The notes: generated from the letters alone by a model not told the origin. Positions 17,435-26,764 are shown, numbered from the stretch's first letter. The stretch: DNA of 64,000 nt from Paracoccus sp. Z118 (GCF_019061185.1 NZ_JAHQZU010000009.1:1-64000), one strand, 5' to 3'. Translations and numbers: made by a program.

Positions 17435-18655
17435 ATGGGCCCCCTTTCGGGCTTGCGCATCATCGACATGACTTCCGTGCTGATGGGGCCCTATGCGACC
17501 CAGATGCTGGGCGATTTCGGCGCGGACGTGATCAAGATCGAGGCGCCGGACGGTGATCTGGTCCGCCAGATCGGCCCCGGACGCCATCCCGACATGGGAC
17601 CGCTGTTCCTCAACGCCAATCGGTCCAAGCGCTCGATCACGCTGGACCTGAAGCGGCCCGAATGCCGGGATGCGCTGCTGCGGCTTTGCGAAGGCGCGGA
17701 CGTCCTCGTCTACAATGTGCGGCCCAGGGCGATGGCGAGGCTCGGCCTGTCCTACGAGGATGTCGCCGCCGTCAACCCCGGCATCATCTACGCGGGCATG
17801 TTCGGCTATGCGCAGGACGGACCCTACGCCGATCGCCCGGCCTATGACGATCTGATCCAGGGGGCATCCACGCTTCCCTACCTGTTCTCGCGCGTGAACG
17901 AGGGCAAGCCGCGCTACGTCCCCACGGCCGTGGCCGACCGCGTCGTCGGGCTGGTCGCCACGAGCGCGATCCTCGCCTCGGTGGTGGAGCGGAACAGGAG
18001 CGGGCAGGGCCAGCGGCTGGACGTCCCGATGTTCGAAACGATGGTGTCCTTCGTGCTGGGCGACCACATGGGCGGCCTGACCTTCGAGCCGCCGCTGGAT
18101 CACGGCGGCTATGCCCGCCAGCTTTCCGCGGATCGCCGCCCCTATCAGACGAAGGACGGCCATATCTGCGCGCTGGTCTACAATGACGGGCACTGGCGCC
18201 GGTTCTTCGCCGCCATCGGCCGCCCGGACATGCCGCAGGCCGATCCCCGCTACCGGGACTTCGTGTCCCGGATGAAGCACATCAACGAGGTCTATGGCGA
18301 GCTTGCCCAGATATTCCTGACCCGGACGACGGCCGAGTGGATGGAGCTTCTGGAAAAGGCCGATGTCCCCGCCATGCCGATGTATGATTTCGAGGGCGTC
18401 CTGAACGACCCGCATCTGGTGGCGACCGAGTTCTTCAAGACGGTGGAGCATCCCAGCGAAGGGCCCATCCGCCAGATGGACGTTCCCGCCCGGTGGTCGC
18501 GGACGCCCGCCGTGCCGGACCGGCTGGCCCCGCGTCAGGGCGAACATGCCGCCGAGATCCTGCGGGAGGCCGGCTTCTCGGAGGAGGAGATCGCCGCTCT
18601 GGGTGCCTGTGGGGCAACGGACGATTCAGCGCCCAAGGCCGCGGCAAGGATTTGA
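17435..18655 (+). CDS. Family III CoA-transferase (CaiB/BaiF)
   Basis: 406 residues. Signatures: GLRIIDMTSVLMGPYATQML, DFGADVIKIE, NRSKRSITLDLK, and the catalytic-aspartate segment following GYAQDGPYADRPAYDD. These enzymes move CoA between carboxylic acids in the cytoplasm. ATG 17435 was chosen because GGGAGGAA precedes it, although the frame is open 14 codons further. It opens a plus-strand operon for acyl-CoA catabolism; family III members act as itaconate, mesaconate, succinyl or citramalyl CoA-transferases in related pathways. Exact substrates not provable here. Confidence 0.88.
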   Translation: MGPLSGLRIIDMTSVLMGPYATQMLGDFGADVIKIEAPDGDLVRQIGPGRHPDMGPLFLNANRSKRSITLDLKRPECRDALLRLCEGADVLVYNVRPRAMARLGLSYEDVAAVNPGIIYAGMFGYAQDGPYADRPAYDDLIQGASTLPYLFSRVNEGKPRYVPTAVADRVVGLVATSAILASVVERNRSGQGQRLDVPMFETMVSFVLGDHMGGLTFEPPLDHGGYARQLSADRRPYQTKDGHICALVYNDGHWRRFFAAIGRPDMPQADPRYRDFVSRMKHINEVYGELAQIFLTRTTAEWMELLEKADVPAMPMYDFEGVLNDPHLVATEFFKTVEHPSEGPIRQMDVPARWSRTPAVPDRLAPRQGEHAAEILREAGFSEEEIAALGACGATDDSAPKAAARI

Positions 18656-18668
18656 AGGGGAAACCGGA

Positions 18669-19835
18669 ATGAACTTCGAGCTTACTCAGGATCAGGAAGC
18701 CATCCGCGATGCCGTCGCCGCCATCTGCGCGCGTTTCGGTGACGATTACTGGCTGGCCCGCGACACGGACGGCGAGTTTCCCCACGATTTCTACGCGGCG
18801 CTGGCACGCGAGGGCTGGCTGGGCATCTGCACGCCCGAGGAGCATGGCGGCTCCGGCCTCGGCATCACCGAGGCGGCGCTGGTGATGCGCACCATCGCCG
18901 AGTCCGGCGCGGGGATGACCGGCGCCTCTGCCGTCCACATCAACATCTTCGGCCTGAACCCGGTCGCCGTCTTCGGCACCGACGAGCAGAAGGCGCGGAT
19001 GCTGCGGCCGATGGCCGAGGGGCGCGAGAAGGCCTGCTTCGCCGTCACCGAGCCGGACACGGGCTTGAACACGACGCAGCTGAAGCTGCGGGCGGTGAAG
19101 ACGGGCGACCGTTACGTCGTTAACGGGCAGAAGGTGTGGATCTCCACCGCGCAGGAAGCAGACCGCATCCTGCTGCTGGCCCGCACCACGCCGCTGGAGG
19201 AGGTCGAGAAGGCGACGCGCGGCCTTAGCCTGTTCTACACCCGTTTCGACCGCGACCGCATCCGCGTGCGCGAGATCGAGAAGATGGGCCGCAAGGCCGT
19301 CGATTCCAACGAGCTGTTCTTCGACGAGTTCGAGATCCCCGAGGCCGATCTGATCGGCGAGGAGGGGCGTGGCTTCGAATACATCCTGCACGGGATGAAC
19401 CCGGAGCGCGTGCTGATCGCGGCCGAGGCGGTGGGCCTGGGCATGCTCGCCGTGGCGCGGGCGACGAAATACGCCAAGGAACGGATCGTCTTCAACCGCC
19501 CCATCGGCCAGAACCAGGCGATCCAGCACCCGCTGGCCAAATGCTGGGCCGAGCTTGAGGCGGCGTGGATGATGGTGATGGCCGCCGCCTCGCAATACGA
19601 TCGGGGCCTGCCCTGCGGGGCCGCCGCGAACGCGGCCAAGTATCTGGCCGGCGAGGCGGGATTCAAGGCCTGCGAGACCGCGGTCATGGCGCATGGCGGC
19701 TTCGGCTATGCCAAGGAATACCACGTCGAGCGCTATCTGCGCGAGGTCTTCATCCCCCGCATCGCGCCGATCAGCCCGCAGCTCTGCCTGTCCTACCTGG
19801 CCGAACGGGTCCTCGGACTGCCGAAGTCCTACTGA
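18669..19835 (+). CDS. Acyl-CoA dehydrogenase
   Basis: 388 residues, full length. FAD/acyl motifs: CFAVTEPDTGLNTTQLKL and QKVWISTAQEADR in the middle domain, FNRPIGQNQAIQHPLA, and MAHGGFGYAKEYHVERYLRE in the C-terminal bundle, where the glutamate near the end is the usual catalytic base region. It probably oxidises a short or branched acyl-CoA and reduces ETF. It lies 13 bases after the CoA-transferase gene. Given the neighbours, a C5 dicarboxylyl-CoA (for example methylsuccinyl-CoA) is a possible substrate; this is inference. Confidence 0.88.
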   Translation: MNFELTQDQEAIRDAVAAICARFGDDYWLARDTDGEFPHDFYAALAREGWLGICTPEEHGGSGLGITEAALVMRTIAESGAGMTGASAVHINIFGLNPVAVFGTDEQKARMLRPMAEGREKACFAVTEPDTGLNTTQLKLRAVKTGDRYVVNGQKVWISTAQEADRILLLARTTPLEEVEKATRGLSLFYTRFDRDRIRVREIEKMGRKAVDSNELFFDEFEIPEADLIGEEGRGFEYILHGMNPERVLIAAEAVGLGMLAVARATKYAKERIVFNRPIGQNQAIQHPLAKCWAELEAAWMMVMAAASQYDRGLPCGAAANAAKYLAGEAGFKACETAVMAHGGFGYAKEYHVERYLREVFIPRIAPISPQLCLSYLAERVLGLPKSY

Positions 19836-19867
19836 CCGCGCGACGGCCTTTGGGAGGGGGCTTGCCG

Positions 19868-21142
19868 ATGACGAGACTGCCGGAGCCGGTCACAGCCGCT
19901 TCTGCCGACCTGCCCCGCTGGCTGCGGGACGGGGACCGCATCCTTGTCGGTCAGGGTTCCGGCGAGCCGGCCACGCTGATGCGTCTGCTGGCCGGGGCCG
20001 CGCAGGCGCGCAGCGGGCTGACGGCCGTCATTGGGGCAACGCTGGGCCATCTGCCGGGGGCAGAGAACGGCCTGCGCTTCGAGAGCTACGGCGCGATCGG
20101 CACCGCGGCACGGCTGCCGGAGGCATCCCTTGCGGTCCTTCCCCTCCATTATTCGCAGTTCGTCGCGCGGATCGTTGATGGCCGGCTGGCCTGCGATGTC
20201 GTTTTCGTCCAGCTTTCGACGCCGGACGAGCGCGGCCATGTCTTCCTCGGCATGGGCGATCTGCACCTGATCGACGCGGCCCGCCGCGCGCGGGTGGTGA
20301 TCGCCGAGATCAACCCGCATACGCCGCCCACGCCCGGCACGCGCTGGCCGGATGACCTGCCGGTGCACCTGACCGTCAGGGCAGAGGCCGCGCCGCTTGC
20401 GCCGAAGCCGGGCGACGCGGGCGACGAGGAGCGCGCGATTGCTGCCCATGTCGCCGGCCTTGTGCCCGACCGGGCCGTGATCCAGATCGGCATCGGCCGC
20501 CTGCCGGACACGATACTGGACGCCCTGCGCGGCCATCGCGATCTCGGCCTGCATTCGGGCGTTCTCAGCGATGGTGCCGCGGCGCTTGTCCGGGCCGGCG
20601 CGCTGACCAACGCGGCCAAGGAGATCGACGCCGGGGTTTCGGTCGCGGGTGTCCTCATCGGCGGCCCGTTGCTGCTGGACCATGTGCGGCAGGACCCCGC
20701 GATCGAGGTGCGCCCCACGGCGCACACCCATTCTGCGGCGGCGATCGCAAGGCTCTCTCGCTTCATGGCCATCAATTCGGCGATCGAGGTCGATCTCACC
20801 GGCCAGATCAATGCCGAACATGCCGGTGGCCGCCGCGTCGGCGGGACCGGCGGGCAGGTGGATTTCACCCGAGCGGCCCAGGTTTCGCCGGGCGGGCGGG
20901 CCATCGTCGCGCTGCCGTCCACCGCGCGGGCCGGTTCCGTCTCGCGCATCGTCCGGCGTGCCGCCAGCGTGACGGTGGCGCGGGCCGACGCCGACACGGT
21001 CGTCACCGAATGGGGCGTGGCCGAGCTTGCGGGCGTTCCGCTGGCCGAACGCGCCCGGCGCATGATCGAGATTTCCGCACCGCAGTTCCGCGAGGATCTG
21101 GCACGCTACTGGCACGACGAGGGGAGGCATCGCCATGGCTGA
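19868..21142 (+). CDS. Acetyl-CoA hydrolase/4-hydroxybutyrate CoA-transferase family protein
   Basis: 424 residues. Cat1/AbfT family: GVLSDGAAALVRAGAL, the catalytic-glutamate segment INSAIEVDLTGQINAE, GGTGGQVDFTRAAQVSPGGRAI and VVTEWGVAEL. A ping-pong CoA-transferase of this family (RipA) activates itaconate in Yersinia, and the MaoC and CitE-type genes that complete that pathway lie just downstream. ATG 19868 follows GGGAGGGGGC. The end overlaps the next gene by eight bases. Itaconate or a related C5 diacid is the favoured, unproven substrate. Confidence 0.85.
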   Translation: MTRLPEPVTAASADLPRWLRDGDRILVGQGSGEPATLMRLLAGAAQARSGLTAVIGATLGHLPGAENGLRFESYGAIGTAARLPEASLAVLPLHYSQFVARIVDGRLACDVVFVQLSTPDERGHVFLGMGDLHLIDAARRARVVIAEINPHTPPTPGTRWPDDLPVHLTVRAEAAPLAPKPGDAGDEERAIAAHVAGLVPDRAVIQIGIGRLPDTILDALRGHRDLGLHSGVLSDGAAALVRAGALTNAAKEIDAGVSVAGVLIGGPLLLDHVRQDPAIEVRPTAHTHSAAAIARLSRFMAINSAIEVDLTGQINAEHAGGRRVGGTGGQVDFTRAAQVSPGGRAIVALPSTARAGSVSRIVRRAASVTVARADADTVVTEWGVAELAGVPLAERARRMIEISAPQFREDLARYWHDEGRHRHG

Positions 21143-22298
21143 GGGCGGCCCGCTGCGCGGCATCCGCATCGTCGAGATGGTCGGCATCGGCCCCGCGCCG
21201 TTCGCGGCCATGATCCTGGCCGATCTGGGGGCCGAAATCATCCGCATCGACCGCCCCGCGCCGTCAGGCAACGGCATCCCGCGCGCCCCGCGCTTCGACC
21301 TCGTCGCGCGCGGCCGCCGGGCGGTGGCGCTCGACCTGAAGCGCCCCGAGGCGGTCGCCTGCGTCCTCGATCTGGTGGAAAACGCCGATGCGCTGATCGA
21401 GGGGTTCCGCCCCGGCGTGATGGAGCGGCTGGGCCTCGGGCCGGAACCCTGCCGCGCGAGGAACCCGCGCCTCGTCTATGGCCGGCTCACCGGCTGGGGG
21501 CAGGACGGGCCGCTCGCCCGGACCGCCGGGCACGACCTCAACTACCTCGCGCTCACCGGCGTTCTCGACATGATCGGGCGCGAGGACGGGCCGCCGGTCC
21601 CGCCGCTGAATCTCGTCGCGGATTATGCGGGCGGCAGCCTGATGCTGGTGGCCGGGCTGCTCGCCGCGCTGGTGAACGCGCAGCGCACGGGCGAAGGGCA
21701 GGTGGTGGATGCCGCGATGGTGGACGGCGTCGCGCTGCTCGGCACGGCGATGACGGGGCTGCGCGCCGCCGGGTTGCATGACGGGCCGCGCGGCACCAAC
21801 ATCCTCGACGGCGGCGCGCCCTATTACGATGTCTATCCCTGCGCGGACGGCAAGTATCTCTCGGTCGCGCCGATCGAGGCGAGGTTCCGCGCCGTGTTTC
21901 TGGAAGGTCTCGGCTTCGATCCGGCCGGTTTCCCCGACATGGACGACAAAAGCGTATGGCCAGACGCCCGGCGCCTCATCGGCGCGCGCCTTGCCGAGCG
22001 GCCTCGCGACGAATGGTGCGCCATCTTCGAGGGGCGGGAGGCTTGCGTTGCCCCGGTGCTGACGCTGGGCGAGGCGCCCGGCCACCCGCACAACGCCGCG
22101 CGCGGCACCCATGTCTCGGTCGGCGGCATCGTGCAGCCGGCCCCGGCCCCGCGCTTCGAGAGAACGCCGCCGCCGCTGCCCGAACCGCCCGAGGACCACC
22201 CCGGCGCCGACGGGGCCGCGCTTCTGAAGGAGTGGGGCGTCGAGGCCGCGCGCGTCGAGAGCCTGATCGAAACCGGCGCGCTGGGCGCGCAGCGATAG
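21135..22298 (+). CDS. Alpha-methylacyl-CoA racemase/CoA-transferase III family protein
   Basis: 387 residues. CaiB/BaiF fold with the racemase-type signature GRLTGWGQDGPLARTAGHDLNY, where the AGHDLNY stretch carries the His/Asp pair used by alpha-methylacyl-CoA racemases; it also has DLGAEIIRIDRP and GFRPGVMERLGLGP. It probably epimerises a 2-methyl-branched acyl-CoA, fitting a pathway whose intermediates are branched C5 thioesters. It overlaps the upstream CoA-transferase gene. A CoA-transferase role cannot be excluded. Confidence 0.85.
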   Translation: MAEGGPLRGIRIVEMVGIGPAPFAAMILADLGAEIIRIDRPAPSGNGIPRAPRFDLVARGRRAVALDLKRPEAVACVLDLVENADALIEGFRPGVMERLGLGPEPCRARNPRLVYGRLTGWGQDGPLARTAGHDLNYLALTGVLDMIGREDGPPVPPLNLVADYAGGSLMLVAGLLAALVNAQRTGEGQVVDAAMVDGVALLGTAMTGLRAAGLHDGPRGTNILDGGAPYYDVYPCADGKYLSVAPIEARFRAVFLEGLGFDPAGFPDMDDKSVWPDARRLIGARLAERPRDEWCAIFEGREACVAPVLTLGEAPGHPHNAARGTHVSVGGIVQPAPAPRFERTPPPLPEPPEDHPGADGAALLKEWGVEAARVESLIETGALGAQR

Positions 22299-22312
22299 AA
22301 AGAGAAACCGCT

Positions 22313-22768
22313 ATGGCAGGTCTGTATTTCGAGGACTTCACCGTGGATCGGCATTTCCGCCATCCGCTGACCCGCACGGTGAACGAGGCGGACAACACGA
22401 TGTTCAGCCTGATGACGATGAATCCGCAGCCCCTGCATATCGATGCGCATTTCTCGGAAGGGACCGAGTGGGGCCAGCGCCTGTTCAACTCGCTGATGAC
22501 GCTGGCGATCATGATCGGCATGTCGGTGCAGGATACGACCCTCGGCACCACGGTCGGCAATCTGGGCATGAGCGACGTGCGCTTCCCCAAGCCCGTGTTT
22601 CACGGCGACACGCTGCGGTCCGAGACGCGCGTCATCTCTGCCCGCGAGAGCAAGTCGCGCCCCGATGTCGGCATCGTGGAGTTCGAGCATACCTGCTTCA
22701 ATCAGCGGGATGAGGTGGTGGCGACATGCCGCCGGGCGGCGATGATGTGGAAACGGAAGGACGGATGA
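22313..22768 (+). CDS. MaoC-family hydratase (itaconyl/mesaconyl-CoA type candidate)
   Basis: 151 residues, a single hot-dog domain. The MaoC hydratase motif is visible in MTMNPQPLHIDAHFS (catalytic Asp/His region) and the C-terminal strand PVFHGDTLRSETRVI. MaoC enzymes add water to an enoyl-CoA. In itaconate breakdown the MaoC protein makes citramalyl-CoA, which a CitE-type lyase then splits; exactly such a lyase follows with an ATGA overlap. Substrate is inferred from that coupling. Confidence 0.85.
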   Translation: MAGLYFEDFTVDRHFRHPLTRTVNEADNTMFSLMTMNPQPLHIDAHFSEGTEWGQRLFNSLMTLAIMIGMSVQDTTLGTTVGNLGMSDVRFPKPVFHGDTLRSETRVISARESKSRPDVGIVEFEHTCFNQRDEVVATCRRAAMMWKRKDG

Positions 22769-23625
22769 TGCGCTCGTTCCTCTTTGTTCCCGGCGACAGC
22801 GCCCGCAAGTTCGAGCGCGCGCGCGAAGGCGCCGCCGACGCCCTGATCCTCGATCTCGAGGATTCGGTCGCCGCGGGCCAGAAGGATGCGGCGCGTGAGA
22901 TCACCGCGACCATGCTGTCGGCGGAACGCGGCCCCCAGGCGCTGTTCGTGCGGGTCAATGCGCTCGATACCGGCCGGACGCTGGGCGATCTGGCCGCCGT
23001 GATGCCGCTGCGCCCGGACGGGATCGTCCTGCCGAAATGCGCGAGCGCGGCCGATGTCGCGCGGCTTTCGAACTATCTCGACGCGTTCGAGACCGCCGCC
23101 GGTCATGAGACCGGGGCGACGCGCATCGTCGGCGTCGCCACCGAAACGGCGGAATCGATCTGGAACCTTGGCGGCTACAAGGGCGCCAGCCCGCGCCTCT
23201 GGGGCATCATGTGGGGCGGAGAGGATCTGGCCGCCTCGCTCGGCGCGACCGAGAACAACGTGGACGGCGCGTTCACCAGCCCTTTCATGCTGGCGCGCAA
23301 TCTCTGCCTGATGGGGGCGGCGGCGGCGGGGATCGTCGCGATCGACACCGTCAGCACCCGCATCAAGGATCTGGAGCATGTCGAGGCGGAAGCGCGGGCG
23401 GCCCGGCGCGACGGCTTCGGGGCCAAGGCCGTCATCCATCCGACCCATGTCGAGATCGTCAACCGCGCCTTCACGCCGACAGAGGCCGAGGCGGCATGGG
23501 CGCAGCGGGTCGCCGCGGCCTTTCGCGACGATCCCGAGGCCGGCGTCGTGACCATCGACGGGCGGATGATCGACAAGCCGCATGAACGCGCGGCGCAGAA
23601 GATCCTCGCCGCGCTCCGGCGCTGA
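22765..23625 (+). CDS. CitE-like aldolase/lyase (citramalyl-CoA or malyl-CoA lyase)
   Basis: 286 residues (285 from the next ATG). HpcH/HpaI TIM barrel: RSFLFVPGDSARKFERA, the magnesium-binding LDLEDSV, KCASAADV, the GVATETAESIW glutamate region and GGEDLAASLGA. Relatives cleave citramalyl-CoA to pyruvate and acetyl-CoA, or malyl-CoA to glyoxylate and acetyl-CoA. ATG 22765 overlaps the MaoC stop; ATG 22768 is equally possible and matches family starts. With CoA-transferase and MaoC it completes an itaconate-type route. Confidence 0.87.
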   Translation: MMRSFLFVPGDSARKFERAREGAADALILDLEDSVAAGQKDAAREITATMLSAERGPQALFVRVNALDTGRTLGDLAAVMPLRPDGIVLPKCASAADVARLSNYLDAFETAAGHETGATRIVGVATETAESIWNLGGYKGASPRLWGIMWGGEDLAASLGATENNVDGAFTSPFMLARNLCLMGAAAAGIVAIDTVSTRIKDLEHVEAEARAARRDGFGAKAVIHPTHVEIVNRAFTPTEAEAAWAQRVAAAFRDDPEAGVVTIDGRMIDKPHERAAQKILAALRR

Positions 23626-23658
23626 CGACAGCAGGAACGGGAGGGAGGCCCGAAACGC

Positions 23659-24243
23659 ATGTTAGGACCCACGGAAGCAAAGAACGACACCGGGCTCTCG
23701 GCGATCCTCGCCCGCGCGGAAACCGCGCTGGTGTTCCTGTCCGGTGTGTCGCTGGCGGTGATCATGGTGGTGGTCGTCGCCGACGTCACCATGCGCTACG
23801 CATTCCAGCGCCCGCTGGGCTGGAGCTACGATCTCATCGGCACCTATCTGATGGTCTGCGTGTTCTTCTTCGCGCTGTCCGACACGCTGCACCATCACGG
23901 CCATATCGCCATCGACATCTTCGCGCCGAAGCTTCCGCGGCGGCTCGTGCATATCTCGCTGGCGGTCGGCTACGGGTTGTCGGCGCTGCTTCTTGCGATG
24001 ATCGCCTGGCAGGCGTGGCACCGGACCTCCGCCGCATGGAACGCGAACAACCTGATCAGCGCCACCGTGCCCTGGCCGACCTGGCCGTCGTATTTCATGG
24101 TCGTCGTCGGCGCGGCGCTCGTCACCATGCGGACCGCCCTGCGCACGCTCACCCACGCCGCGTCGTTCGTGACCGGGCAGGAGCTGGCCGACCTGCCGCC
24201 CCCGCCCATCACGGCACCCCATGAATCGGAGCATGGCGTATGA
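23659..24243 (+). CDS. TRAP transporter small permease DctQ
   Basis: 194 residues with four hydrophobic helices; DVTMRYAFQRPLGWSYDLIG and the GHIAIDIFAPKLP segment are DctQ-type. It starts 33 bases after the lyase gene, behind a GGAGGGAGG ribosome site, and its stop overlaps the large permease by four bases. It belongs with the downstream DctM and DctP genes, and the position suggests uptake of the acid degraded by the preceding enzymes. In P. aeruginosa the itaconate enzymes also sit beside a TRAP transporter (recalled). Confidence 0.88.
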   Translation: MLGPTEAKNDTGLSAILARAETALVFLSGVSLAVIMVVVVADVTMRYAFQRPLGWSYDLIGTYLMVCVFFFALSDTLHHHGHIAIDIFAPKLPRRLVHISLAVGYGLSALLLAMIAWQAWHRTSAAWNANNLISATVPWPTWPSYFMVVVGAALVTMRTALRTLTHAASFVTGQELADLPPPPITAPHESEHGV

Positions 24244-25523
24244 CCGTCACGATCGTCCTTCTGATCCTGGCCTTCTTCCTCGTGGTGGGGCTGCCGGTCG
24301 CACTGTCGATGGCGGTATCCGGCGCTGTCGGCCTCTACATGCTCGGCGGGATGCAGTTCCTGACCGGCATCCTGCGCACCTCGCCGCTGTCCACGGCCAA
24401 CAGCTATGAGATCATCACCATTCCGATGTTCATCCTGATGGCCGAGTTCGTCATCATCTCGGGCGTCGCGAACGACCTGTTCCGCTCGGCCAGCATCTGG
24501 GTCGGGCGCCTGCGCGGGGGCCTTGCCATGGCGACGGCGTTGGCGGGCGCGGGGTTCGGCGCGATCTCGGGCTCATCGACGGCGGCGGCGGCGACGCTCG
24601 CCTCGACCTCCATGCCCGCGATGCTGCGCGAGGGGTATGACCCAAAGCTGGCCGGCGGGGTGGTGGCCATCTCGGGCACGCTGGCGATGCTGATCCCGCC
24701 GTCGATCGCGCTGATCCTTTACGGCATCATTGCCGACGTGGCGATCGGCGATCTGCTGATCGGCGGCGTCATTCCGGGGCTGATCGTGACGCTGGCGATC
24801 ATCCTGACGGTCGCCTTCATCGTGCGGATCGACCGCGACTCAGCACCCGCCGGACGGGCCTACACGATGCGCGAGAAGTTCGCCTCGCTGAGGACGGTGG
24901 GCCCCATGCTGATCCTGCTCATCGCGGTCAGCGGCTCGATCTATTCGGGGTTCGCGACGCCCACGGAAGCCGCGGGCCTCGGCGCCTTCGTCGCCATGCT
25001 GATCGCGCTGTGGGAGCGCAAGCTGACCCTGCGCGGCTTCTGGCACGCCCTGCGCTCGACCGCGCAGACGAGCTGCATGATCCTGTTCATCATCCTCGGC
25101 GCGCATGTCTTCGGCTATTTCCTGACGCTGTCGCGCGTGACCAACGATCTGAGCATGTGGGTCGGCGCGCTGGAGCTGTCGCCGACCCTCATCATGATCA
25201 TCATCCTGTTCGGCTACATCATCCTCGGCTTCTTCATGGACCAGATCGCGATCCTGATCCTGACCGTTCCCGTGATGTTGCCGGTCGTCATGCAGCTTGG
25301 CTACGATCCGGTGTGGTTCGGCGTCATCGTGGTCATCACCGCCGAGGTCGGGATGGTGACGCCGCCGATGGGCATGAACGTCTTCGTCGTCGCCCGCTAC
25401 ACCCGAAGGCCGCTGGGCGAGCTGTTCCGGGGCGTCATGCCCCACGTCTGGGCGCATCTGATCGTCATCGCCCTGATGCTGGCCTTCCCGGCGCTGATCC
25501 TGTGGCTGCCCTCGACGATGTGA
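24240..25523 (+). CDS. TRAP transporter large permease DctM
   Basis: 427 residues with about twelve membrane helices. DctM signatures are ITIPMFILMAEFV, GAISGSSTAAAATLASTSMP, GTLAMLIPPSIALILYG and the closing VTPPMGMNVFVVAR. It is the sodium-coupled permease of the TRAP set; unusually, the binding-protein gene comes last (order Q-M-P) rather than first as in the malonate set. Substrate inferred from neighbours to be a branched dicarboxylate. Confidence 0.9.
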   Translation: MTVTIVLLILAFFLVVGLPVALSMAVSGAVGLYMLGGMQFLTGILRTSPLSTANSYEIITIPMFILMAEFVIISGVANDLFRSASIWVGRLRGGLAMATALAGAGFGAISGSSTAAAATLASTSMPAMLREGYDPKLAGGVVAISGTLAMLIPPSIALILYGIIADVAIGDLLIGGVIPGLIVTLAIILTVAFIVRIDRDSAPAGRAYTMREKFASLRTVGPMLILLIAVSGSIYSGFATPTEAAGLGAFVAMLIALWERKLTLRGFWHALRSTAQTSCMILFIILGAHVFGYFLTLSRVTNDLSMWVGALELSPTLIMIIILFGYIILGFFMDQIAILILTVPVMLPVVMQLGYDPVWFGVIVVITAEVGMVTPPMGMNVFVVARYTRRPLGELFRGVMPHVWAHLIVIALMLAFPALILWLPSTM

Positions 25524-25563
25524 CGAAACCGCAAACCAAGAACGAAAACTGGGAGAGATCGAA

Positions 25564-26703
25564 ATGAAACTGAACGCTTCCTTCACCGCAGCCGCCCTGT
25601 GCAGCGTGGCGGCGCTGGCGTCCGGCACCGCCTCGGCCGAGACGCTGCGCCTCGCCGACAGCTTTCCGGTCGGGCACTACATCGCCGAGAACATGACCAA
25701 GGTCTGGATGGACCGGGTCACCGAACTGACGAACGGCGAGATCGAATTCGAGTATTATCCCGCCGAGCAGATGGGCAAATCCAAGGACCTGATGTCGCTG
25801 GCCCAGACCGGCGTCATCGACATCGGCTATGCGGGCGTGTCCTATCTCGCCGACAAGCTGCCGCTGGCGGCGGTGGGCGAACTGCCCGAGGCGTTCACCC
25901 AGTCCTGCCAGGGGACCAACGCCTACTGGACCATCGCCAAGCCGGGCGGGGTTCTCGACCAGGCCGAGCTTGCGCCGCAGGATGTGCGGATGCTGTTCGT
26001 CATGGTGCTGTCGCCCTATCAGGTCATGACCGCGCGGAAGGAGATCACCGGCGGCGACAGTTTCCGCGGGCTGAAGCTGCGCACCACCGGCGGCACCAAG
26101 GAGATTGCGGTCGAGCTGCTGGGCGCCACCCCGATCTCGATCCCCGCGCCGGAAACGCGCGAGGCGCTGTCGCGCGGCACCATCGACGGCGTGCTGTTCC
26201 CCCATTCCAGCGTCCTGCCCTACGGGCTGGAGCCCGAGCTGAAATGGGGCACGCAGGACATGAACTTCGGCTCGTTCGTGGCCAGCTACGTCATCAGCGA
26301 GGACCGCTGGCAGCAGCTCTCGCCCGAGGTCCAGAAGGCGATGACCGACGCGGCAGAGGAGGTGATCGTTTCCGCCTGCGCCATCGGCGAGGAAATGGAC
26401 CTTCAGGACAAGCAGGAGATGGCGGACGCCGGCGTGACCTTCGTCTCGCTGCCGGATGCCGACAAGGCGAAGATCGAGGCCGACCTCGCCGGGATCGGCG
26501 AGCAATGGGCCGCCGATCTGGACGCGCGCGGGCTGGCGGGCACCGAAGTCCTGACCGCCTTCCGCGAGGCGCTGGCCGCCGAAACCGGGGGCGAGGCTGC
26601 GGTCGCAGAAGCGCCGGCAGACGCGCCCGCCGCCGAGACTGCCGCCGAGACTGCGGCCGAGCCCGCCGCCGAGCCCGCCACCGAGACTGCGGCCGGCCAG
26701 TAA
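25564..26703 (+). CDS. TRAP solute-binding protein DctP with Ala/Glu-rich C-terminal tail
   Basis: 379 residues: signal peptide about 1-22 (ASA-E cleavage), then the DctP domain with the ligand-arginine region SFRGLKLRTTGGTKEIAVE, ending near residue 340. The last 35-40 residues are an Ala/Glu/Thr/Pro low-complexity tail built from a 12-bp DNA repeat. Family members usually end at 320-345 residues, so the tail is an add-on. GGGAGAG precedes ATG 25564. It should bind the substrate of the preceding permeases; the tail might tether or be a neutral expansion. Confidence 0.88.
   Translation: MKLNASFTAAALCSVAALASGTASAETLRLADSFPVGHYIAENMTKVWMDRVTELTNGEIEFEYYPAEQMGKSKDLMSLAQTGVIDIGYAGVSYLADKLPLAAVGELPEAFTQSCQGTNAYWTIAKPGGVLDQAELAPQDVRMLFVMVLSPYQVMTARKEITGGDSFRGLKLRTTGGTKEIAVELLGATPISIPAPETREALSRGTIDGVLFPHSSVLPYGLEPELKWGTQDMNFGSFVASYVISEDRWQQLSPEVQKAMTDAAEEVIVSACAIGEEMDLQDKQEMADAGVTFVSLPDADKAKIEADLAGIGEQWAADLDARGLAGTEVLTAFREALAAETGGEAAVAEAPADAPAAETAAETAAEPAAEPATETAAGQ
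26629..26688 (+). repeat. Five 12-bp tandem units inside the DctP gene
   Basis: Units start at 26629, 26641, 26653, 26665 and 26677. Each is a variant of GCCGCCGAGACT or GCCGCCGAGCCC and encodes AAET, AAET, AAEP, AAEP, ATET. Being a multiple of three, copy-number change keeps the frame and simply lengthens or shortens the protein tail. Confidence 0.85.
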
Positions 26704-26764
26704 GGCACCGGCCTGACCAGCTGCCCGGCCTTGCGCCGGGCGGCCATTTCCCACAGCGGCGAAC

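Noticed and set aside
26629..26688. CRISPR-like repeat array
   Set aside because: Units are 12 bp, contiguous without spacers, in frame inside a gene.
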